Source of the DNA: Thermodesulfovibrio sp. | GTDB lineage: Bacteria > Nitrospirota > Thermodesulfovibrionia > Thermodesulfovibrionales > JdFR-85 | Assembly (NCBI GenBank): GCA_027016675.1 | Contig: JALUSH010000167.1 | Coordinates: forward strand, 1-10,018 | DNA: 10,018 nt | Direction: 5' to 3' | Shown here: positions 5,030-10,018 of the stretch, one piece after another | Numbering within the stretch: the first letter of the stretch is position 1 | How the letters are laid out: the number at the start of each line of letters is the position of its first letter | Notes under the pieces: model-generated | The model's input: only the letters and a program-made list of their open reading frames with translations | What the model was told of the DNA's origin: nothing | The model's database searches: none | Position numbers and translations under genes: made by a program

Positions 5030-7201
5030 ATGTCTGACACCATAAAGAACCATCTTAAAAAGGCAAAGAAGGTACTTGACAGAAACTGGACTGGCTCCTA
5101 CACAATGCCTGCCTCTGGCCTTTATCCCCATCAGTGGAACTGGGACTCAGGTTTTATAGCCATTGGTTACTCCCACTATAATACAGATCGTGCAATAAAA
5201 GAACTTACAAGATTTTTCAATGGACAGTGGAAAAACGGAATGCTTCCACATATTGTGTTTAACCCTGAAAGGCTTGGTGAGTACTTTCCAGAGCCTGAAT
5301 TCTGGCAGACAGAAATCTCCCCCGAGGCACCTCGTGACATACTCACCTCAGGCATCACAATGCCACCTGTCCATTCCATGGCAGTGCTTAAAATCCATGA
5401 AAAGGCAAAAAGCAGGGAAAAGACACTGGAGTTTCTTAAATGGATCTATCCCCGTCTTTTACAAATGCACAGGTATTTTTACGAATACAGGGATCCCGAT
5501 AGAATTGGACTTGTATATATAAGACATCCATGGGAGTCAGGTATGGACAACTCACCTATGTGGGAGAAGGTCTTCCGTCAGTGGGATATTTCTTTGATTC
5601 ATATCCCTGAATACAGCCGCAGAGACCTTACCAGGGGAGTGACTGCAGAGATGAGGCCATCAGACCATGACTATGACAGGTTTGTCTATCTTGTTGATCT
5701 ATTTAGAAGGTTAAATTATGAAGAAAGAGAAATATTTGAGGAATCCCCTTTTCTTGTCTACTGTCCGCTGTTTAACTCCATCCTCTGTGCCTCAAACGAG
5801 GCATTAATCAGAATAGCTGAGATCATAGGAGAAGACACCAGGGAATCCAATGAATGGTATAACCTTACAAAAAAGGCAATTAGAGAGCATCTCTATCATC
5901 CTGAACATGGCATGTTTGACTTTTATGATCTGACAAGAAGAAAGCTTATTAATGTGGAAACTGCTGCAGGGTTTATGCCACTTCTCTGCGGGGCTCCTAC
6001 AGTGGAGCAGGCAGAGAGGATTTATGGCTACCTGAACTCTAAAAGTTTCTGTGCCCTCCATCAGGGTAACTGTTTTACCATTCCAAACTACGATACACAG
6101 AAAGAGGACTTTGACAGGGCTAACTACTGGCGTGGACCTGTATGGACAAACATCAACTGGCTGCTTATGCTGGGCCTCAGGCGGTATGGCTATCATCAAA
6201 AGGCAGACTCCGTGGCAAAGGATATCCTCCAACTCCCCATGAGATTTGGATTTTATGAATACTATGATTCCTTTGATGGTAGAGGTTATGGCTCAAAGGA
6301 CTTCTCCTGGACGGCAGCACTCTTCATTGACACTACCTATGAAACCTATAAACAGACGGGTGAAAGACCATTAAGAGAACGCTTTAAAAGAAAACTATGG
6401 GGAGATTATCTTCTTAACACAGCAGATGAGCCCGTCTCTTTAGAGACTGAAAGACTATCACAGGAACTACTTTCGAAGATCAAGGAGATCAAGGCACGGT
6501 TTTATACTGATGTGGGTATCGTGGATTATGAAGCTATAAGAATATCAGGAGAGTATAAAGATTATAAGCACCTTACAGCAGCATTGAGGGAGTTTAATCT
6601 GGATATCCTTAGAACCAGGGAAGAAAAACTTGCCTTCTGGATCAACATCTATAACACAATTGTTGTTGATGGAATCATCTCTCTTGGGATTAAGAGTTCT
6701 GTAAAGGAAGTCATGGGCTTTTTCTCAAGGATAAAGTACATAATCGGAGGCCACAGATTTTCTCCTGATGACATTGAGCACGGCATTCTGAGGGCAAATA
6801 AAAGGCATCCTTTAAGACCCTTCAGGCAGTTTGGCCTCTTTGATCCAAGAAAGAGATACTCTCTCAGCAAGATGGATCCGAGAATACACTTTGCCCTTGT
6901 ATGTGGTTCTCGTTCCTGTGCACCTATCAGGTTTTATACACCTGATGGAATTGATAGAGAACTTGAGATGGCAGCCATTAATTTTATAAACAGTTCAGAG
7001 GTTGTGGTTATACCTGAAGAGCGAAAACTTGCCATCTCGAAGATCTTCAAATGGTATGAAAAGGACTTTGGAGGGATTAAGGGAGTGATAGATTTTATCA
7101 ACCGCTATACTGTGGATGACGATAAAAAGACCTTTTTGCTTGAACAATCCAGACAACTAAAGATTGATTATCTCTATTATGACTGGAATCTTAATAAATA
7201 A
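5030..7201 (+). CDS. GH63-like alpha-glycosidase (mannosyl/glucosylglycerate hydrolase type) fused to DUF547
   Basis: This is a two-domain protein of 723 residues. Residues 1-445 form an (alpha/alpha)6 glycosidase resembling GH63 mannosyl/glucosylglycerate hydrolases and amylo-glucosidase-like proteins: WNWDSGF (36-42), HPWESGMDNSP (166-176), WRGPVW (367-372), and FYEYYD...KDFSWTAAL (408-431). By analogy to that family, Asp173 is the likely general acid and Glu410 the likely general base; this is inferred, not aligned. After a charged linker (445-490), residues about 490-722 match DUF547: AFWINIYN (535-542), RIHFALVCGSRSCAP (618-632) with Cys625 and Cys630, SKIFKWYEKDF (670-680), and a terminal YDWNLN. 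DUF547 has no established activity. There is no signal peptide, so the protein is cytoplasmic and the substrate is probably a small alpha-glycoside such as glucosylglycerate. The frame is continuous across the junction. No Shine-Dalgarno; TATAAT is 8 nt before ATG. Confidence 0.88.
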   Translation: MSDTIKNHLKKAKKVLDRNWTGSYTMPASGLYPHQWNWDSGFIAIGYSHYNTDRAIKELTRFFNGQWKNGMLPHIVFNPERLGEYFPEPEFWQTEISPEAPRDILTSGITMPPVHSMAVLKIHEKAKSREKTLEFLKWIYPRLLQMHRYFYEYRDPDRIGLVYIRHPWESGMDNSPMWEKVFRQWDISLIHIPEYSRRDLTRGVTAEMRPSDHDYDRFVYLVDLFRRLNYEEREIFEESPFLVYCPLFNSILCASNEALIRIAEIIGEDTRESNEWYNLTKKAIREHLYHPEHGMFDFYDLTRRKLINVETAAGFMPLLCGAPTVEQAERIYGYLNSKSFCALHQGNCFTIPNYDTQKEDFDRANYWRGPVWTNINWLLMLGLRRYGYHQKADSVAKDILQLPMRFGFYEYYDSFDGRGYGSKDFSWTAALFIDTTYETYKQTGERPLRERFKRKLWGDYLLNTADEPVSLETERLSQELLSKIKEIKARFYTDVGIVDYEAIRISGEYKDYKHLTAALREFNLDILRTREEKLAFWINIYNTIVVDGIISLGIKSSVKEVMGFFSRIKYIIGGHRFSPDDIEHGILRANKRHPLRPFRQFGLFDPRKRYSLSKMDPRIHFALVCGSRSCAPIRFYTPDGIDRELEMAAINFINSSEVVVIPEERKLAISKIFKWYEKDFGGIKGVIDFINRYTVDDDKKTFLLEQSRQLKIDYLYYDWNLNK

Positions 7202-7223
7202 GACCGGGGCTGGTAAAAAAATC

Positions 7224-7397
7224 CTATCTTCTTCTAACCTTTCTAAACCTGTAAAGATGATATGCCGTGTCAGGGCCAATGAGCCGGGCAGCGGCCTTAA
7301 TGGGGATTTTCAAGTAGCCCTTCAGGACCATCTCTCTGTAGAGATATCGTTTTCTAATGTATTCTGGATCTGATTCCATTCCTTTTTTCCGGTTCAT
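7224..7397 (-). CDS. Very basic 57-residue protein of unknown function
   Basis: An ATG at 7397-7395 opens 57 codons to TAG at 7226-7224. The product is strongly basic (10 Arg, 7 Lys) with a tail of R-K-V-R-R-R, and a middle segment LKIPIKAAARLIGPD. No signal peptide or membrane segment is evident. A basic, compact product of this size could bind RNA or DNA, but I recognise no domain. Support for reality: TATAAT (minus strand 7411-7406) lies 8 nt before the ATG, the same layout as the 5030 gene; the ORF fills the gap between the convergent fusion gene (22 nt away) and the HDOD promoter; and its codons look like those of neighbours. AGG 6 nt before ATG is a weak Shine-Dalgarno at best. Confidence 0.5.
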   Translation of the reverse strand: MNRKKGMESDPEYIRKRYLYREMVLKGYLKIPIKAAARLIGPDTAYHLYRFRKVRRR

Positions 7398-7405
7398 ATA
7401 ACCTA

Positions 7406-7411
7406 ATTATA
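7406..7411 (-). promoter_or_regulatory. -10 box of the 57-residue ORF
   Basis: A perfect TATAAT on the minus strand ends 8 nt before ATG 7397. No convincing -35 is seen 16-19 nt upstream, and there is no TGn extension. The spacing would give a leader of about 2 nt. Confidence 0.4.
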
Positions 7412-7538
7412 ACTCAAAGCCAACTGTAACGAAAACTGGCAATCCTACTGATCTTATCACTGGATTTGGGTATAAGTGGTTGTTGCAGGATAAAAAGACC
7501 TTTTTCAAATCATTTGCCTGTTAAACATGACTTCAGGT

Positions 7539-7554
7539 TATAATTATATATAAT
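7539..7554 (+). promoter_or_regulatory. Double -10 region of the HDOD gene
   Basis: Two perfect TATAAT boxes occur, at 7539-7544 and 7549-7554. The second ends exactly 6 nt before ATG 7561, so transcription would start at or next to the A of ATG. The first would give a leader of about 10 nt with no Shine-Dalgarno (sequence CCAACA precedes ATG). TTGCCT (7514-7519) is a possible -35 for the first box with a 19-nt spacer. Confidence 0.5.
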
Positions 7555-7560
7555 CCAACA

Positions 7561-8439
7561 ATGAAACAGGAAGATATCAGGAAATTAATATATTCCAAGA
7601 TTGATTCACTACCGGCACTGCCAGGAGTGATTCCAAGACTCTTAAGCCAGCTTGAAGACAAGAATTCCAAGGCTGGTGACATTGCCAGAATAATTTCCAG
7701 CGACCCATCTTTAACAGCAAACATCCTCAAGGTTGCAAACTCAGCATATTATGGGTTTAGTGGACAGATTGCATCACTGGAGCATGCCATTACACTTCTT
7801 GGATTTAATATGATAAAGTCACTTGCCCTTTCAACAGGGGTAATCAGGATATTTAAGACAGGCCATTCCTACTTTTCAGAACATGAACTATGGATTCACT
7901 CACTCACTGTGGCCACATCAATGAATGAGATCTCAAAGAGTTTTAACAAAAGGTTCTCAGGAGATGAACATATTTTTATTATCGGCCTGCTTCATGATAT
8001 CGGAAAGATACTTTTTGCGCAGTTCATTGGAGACCTCTACCAGGGGATACTGGAAAGGCACCACCAGGGTGATGGCCCCCTTCATGATATAGAACGGCAA
8101 CTGCTCGGGATAGATCATGGAGAGGCAGGCGGTATTCTGCTTGAAAGATGGCTTTTCCCTGATGTTATTTATCTTCCCATTCACTATCATCACCTCAGGG
8201 AGATACCCCAGGAAGTTGACCCTGTTATGCTGTCTCTCTTGAGTCTTTCTGACAAAATTGCCATCAGCCTTGGTAACGGTGACCAAAGACCCTCTGAAGG
8301 TGAGTGTAAAACCGAGATTGAGACACTCTCCCTGGAAAAGGAAATAATAGAGACTACTGCAAATCTGCTAAAGGAATCAGAAGAGCGAATAAACGCCTTC
8401 TGTAACACCCTTACCACCATTGGCACTGATACTTCATAA
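7561..8439 (+). CDS. HDOD-domain signalling protein
   Basis: This 292-residue single-domain HDOD protein is all-helical and related to HD phosphohydrolases. HDOD proteins usually lack enzymatic activity and act as signalling or scaffold modules in chemotaxis, c-di-GMP and stress circuits. Family landmarks: SLPALPGVIPRLL (16-28), SSDPSLTANILKVANSAYYG (46-65), AITLLGFNMIKSLAL (76-90), WIHSLTVA (111-118), GLLHDIGK (142-149, H145-D146), DHGEAGGILLERW (185-197) and IHYHH (207-211). The HD pair and several His are present, so a residual metal site is possible. No receiver, GGDEF or other output domain is attached, so its partner must be elsewhere. It ends 25 nt from the convergent GH13 gene; no terminator is obvious between them. 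The start lacks a Shine-Dalgarno (see the -10 region just upstream). Confidence 0.9.
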   Translation: MKQEDIRKLIYSKIDSLPALPGVIPRLLSQLEDKNSKAGDIARIISSDPSLTANILKVANSAYYGFSGQIASLEHAITLLGFNMIKSLALSTGVIRIFKTGHSYFSEHELWIHSLTVATSMNEISKSFNKRFSGDEHIFIIGLLHDIGKILFAQFIGDLYQGILERHHQGDGPLHDIERQLLGIDHGEAGGILLERWLFPDVIYLPIHYHHLREIPQEVDPVMLSLLSLSDKIAISLGNGDQRPSEGECKTEIETLSLEKEIIETTANLLKESEERINAFCNTLTTIGTDTS

Positions 8440-8464
8440 CAATAGAACAACATCGTAACTGATT

Positions 8465-10018
8465 TTAACGGTTCACAGGGGTAAGCCACATAATATCGTA
8501 AGGTAGCAGTGTAATATGTAATCTATCCACATCAGCCATCCATTCCATCCCGCTTACAAGATCATACCATCTCTCTGAATCAGCCTCAAGCTGATCCACG
8601 GGGATATCTAAATGGCACACCCTGTTAGAGATGTTTACAAGGGCAAGGATGTGCTGAGAACCATCAGGTGAAATCCTGTAAAGACTGAATACCTGTGGTG
8701 AGAGCATCAGGGCCCTCTGGGATGCATTTGGATGAAAGGCCTTCTGCTTTGTCCTTATCGATATCAGTCTACCCAATTCCCTGTTAATCCTTGAAACCTT
8801 TGAGAAGGGATCCTTTAATGCCCTGTATATGGCCTCCTCATCGATCATTGACCTGTTAATCTCCCTGTTGGAGTGTGTAGCAAGCACAGCATCTATGTCG
8901 TTCTGTGTGCCGATGAGACTGTGAAGATATATCCCTGGCACACCCTGTAGCACAAGCCCAATTATTCTTGAGGCAACAAACCTTTTTACCTGGAAGGCAA
9001 TATCCTCGTCCGAGTCCTCACGATTCAGGGCACTGAACCAGGTGATATTCAGTTCGTAGGGCTCCTCTCTACCTGAGGCATCCTTTCGGTAAGAGACCAG
9101 AGACCCATGAGCCTTTGCCCTTTCAATGATAAATCCTATTTCATCCCTATCAAGGATGTCTTTTACTGCCATAAGCCCTATACCATCGTGGGAGTCAAGA
9201 AAATTAAAAAAGTGGCAAGACAAAGATGGTTTCTCAAGCCCCCTCACCCAGTGGATAAGTGCTGTTGAATCCTCCTTATAAAATGTGTAAAGAATCATGG
9301 GAGGCAGAGCGAAGTTGTAGACCATCTGAGCCTCATCCGTTCCATCGCCAAAATAGGACAGGTTTTCCTGATGGGGAACATTCGTTTCTGTTATAAGCGC
9401 CACATGAGGTGCCACTATGTCAAGGACGTCTCTGAAAAGCTTTATTATCTCATGTGTCTGGGGAAGGCTTGCACACCTTGTACCCACCTCATGCCAGAGA
9501 AAAGTGGCAGCATCAAGCCTTATAAGGTCAGCACCACGCTGCACATACATCAACATTACCTCTATGATCCTTATAAGCACTTCAGGATTATGGTAGTTCA
9601 GGTCTATCTGGTCAGCAGAGAAGGTTGTCCAGAGGTACTTCCTTCCTGTTGCTGTTTCATAGGGGGTAAGTAGTGGGGTGGTTCTTGGTCTGAAGATAAG
9701 TTTCAACTCATCCTTTGATATCTCATCAGGAGAGTCAAAGACGATGAAGAAGTCATTAAACTCTGAATTGCCTTTTAAAAACTCCTGAAACCAGCGACTT
9801 TTTGATGAAACATGATTAAACACCCCATCAAACATCAGTTTGTACCGCGGTTTCAGTGATAGTATGTCTTCCCATGTACCAAGGTGTGGATCGACCTCGG
9901 AAAAATCGATCACAGCAAACCCCCTGTCAGAAGAATATGGAAAAAAAGGAAGTATATGGATTGTATTTATGTTTCCCTCAAGATAGGTATCACAGAAACG
10001 TGCCAGTGTCTTTATGGG
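8465..10018 (-). CDS. GH13_18 sucrose phosphorylase-like enzyme, probably glucosylglycerate phosphorylase (5' end cut off)
   Basis: The frame is open to the window edge, so 517 residues of the C-terminal part are seen; the N-terminus (perhaps 50-70 residues) is missing. The fragment begins PIKTLARFCDTYLEG and has HILPFFPYSSDRGFAVID, the first strand and 'PYSSDDGFSV'-type motif of GH13_18. A GTG at 9913 is internal, not the start. Catalytic residues, by GH13 regions: nucleophile Asp in RLDAATFLW (codon 9514-9512), acid/base Glu in ITETNVPHQEN (9388-9386), transition-state Asp in LDSHDGIG (9187-9185). The family cleaves sucrose, sucrose-6-phosphate or glucosylglycerate with phosphate to glucose-1-phosphate. 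TETNVPHxENLSYFGDGTDEA resembles, from memory, glucosylglycerate phosphorylases more than true sucrose phosphorylases; the exact substrate is an inference. No signal peptide can be judged. It sits near the GH63-like gene, in line with alpha-glucoside turnover. Confidence 0.88.
   Translation of the reverse strand, partial: PIKTLARFCDTYLEGNINTIHILPFFPYSSDRGFAVIDFSEVDPHLGTWEDILSLKPRYKLMFDGVFNHVSSKSRWFQEFLKGNSEFNDFFIVFDSPDEISKDELKLIFRPRTTPLLTPYETATGRKYLWTTFSADQIDLNYHNPEVLIRIIEVMLMYVQRGADLIRLDAATFLWHEVGTRCASLPQTHEIIKLFRDVLDIVAPHVALITETNVPHQENLSYFGDGTDEAQMVYNFALPPMILYTFYKEDSTALIHWVRGLEKPSLSCHFFNFLDSHDGIGLMAVKDILDRDEIGFIIERAKAHGSLVSYRKDASGREEPYELNITWFSALNREDSDEDIAFQVKRFVASRIIGLVLQGVPGIYLHSLIGTQNDIDAVLATHSNREINRSMIDEEAIYRALKDPFSKVSRINRELGRLISIRTKQKAFHPNASQRALMLSPQVFSLYRISPDGSQHILALVNISNRVCHLDIPVDQLEADSERWYDLVSGMEWMADVDRLHITLLPYDIMWLTPVNR

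Noticed and set aside
7202..7223. GACCGGGGCTGGT followed by A run as a terminator
   Set aside because: Only about 3 bp can pair, and neither strand gives a stable stem next to a T run.
7402..7524. Plus-strand open frame ending LLQDKKTFFKSFAC-stop
   Set aside because: It has no start codon or ribosome-binding site and overlaps the promoter area; only the 17-nt repeat makes it look related to the fusion gene's end.
8465..9913. GTG 9913 as the start of the GH13_18 gene
   Set aside because: In-frame sequence upstream to the window edge encodes the expected LPFFPYSSD motif, so the gene is cut by the window.

Overview
The window is about 10 kb of moderate-GC bacterial chromosome with no rRNA, tRNA, CRISPR array or insertion sequence that I can see. 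It looks like a Gram-negative, probably anaerobic or microaerophilic bacterium, for example Nitrospirota/Thermodesulfovibrionia or a former deltaproteobacterium. This rests on gene content (GH13_18 and GH63-like alpha-glucoside enzymes, HDOD signalling protein, WrbA-type flavodoxin, candidate selenoprotein) and is an inference, not a marker-based assignment.

Layout. (1) 1-592, plus strand: the 3' part of a PIN-domain (VapC-type) toxin gene, then, directly after its stop, a small thioredoxin-fold gene. That gene is best read as a selenoprotein: an in-frame TGA at 506-508 sits where relatives have Cys, the frame stays open to TAA at 590-592, and a SECIS-like hairpin follows the TGA. (2) 605-1466, minus strand: a two-gene unit of a small unknown C-x5-C protein and a WrbA-like flavodoxin, with a candidate promoter about 150 nt upstream. 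(3) 1749-2851, plus strand: a small unknown gene and a patatin-like phospholipase, 2 nt apart. (4) 2864-4908, minus strand: a GntR/FadR-family regulator and, upstream of it, an FAD/NAD(P)H oxidoreductase. A terminator hairpin sits where the patatin and regulator genes converge. (5) 5030-7201, plus strand: a 723-residue fusion of a GH63-like alpha-glycosidase with a DUF547 domain. (6) 7224-7397, minus strand: a very basic 57-residue ORF that is easily missed. (7) 7561-8439, plus strand: an HDOD signalling protein. (8) 8465-10018, minus strand: a GH13_18 sucrose/glucosylglycerate phosphorylase-like enzyme, cut by the window edge.

How parts may work together. The GH63-like and GH13_18 enzymes may both act on small alpha-glucosides such as glucosylglycerate, one by hydrolysis and one by phosphorolysis, so the right half may be a compatible-solute turnover locus. 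The GntR regulator probably controls itself and perhaps the oxidoreductase through tandem palindromes at 3671-3689.

The most notable observations are the candidate selenoprotein with its SECIS-like element; a recurring promoter layout in which TATAAT lies only 6-8 nt before the start codon (four genes, suggesting leaderless mRNAs); and the GH63-DUF547 fusion.
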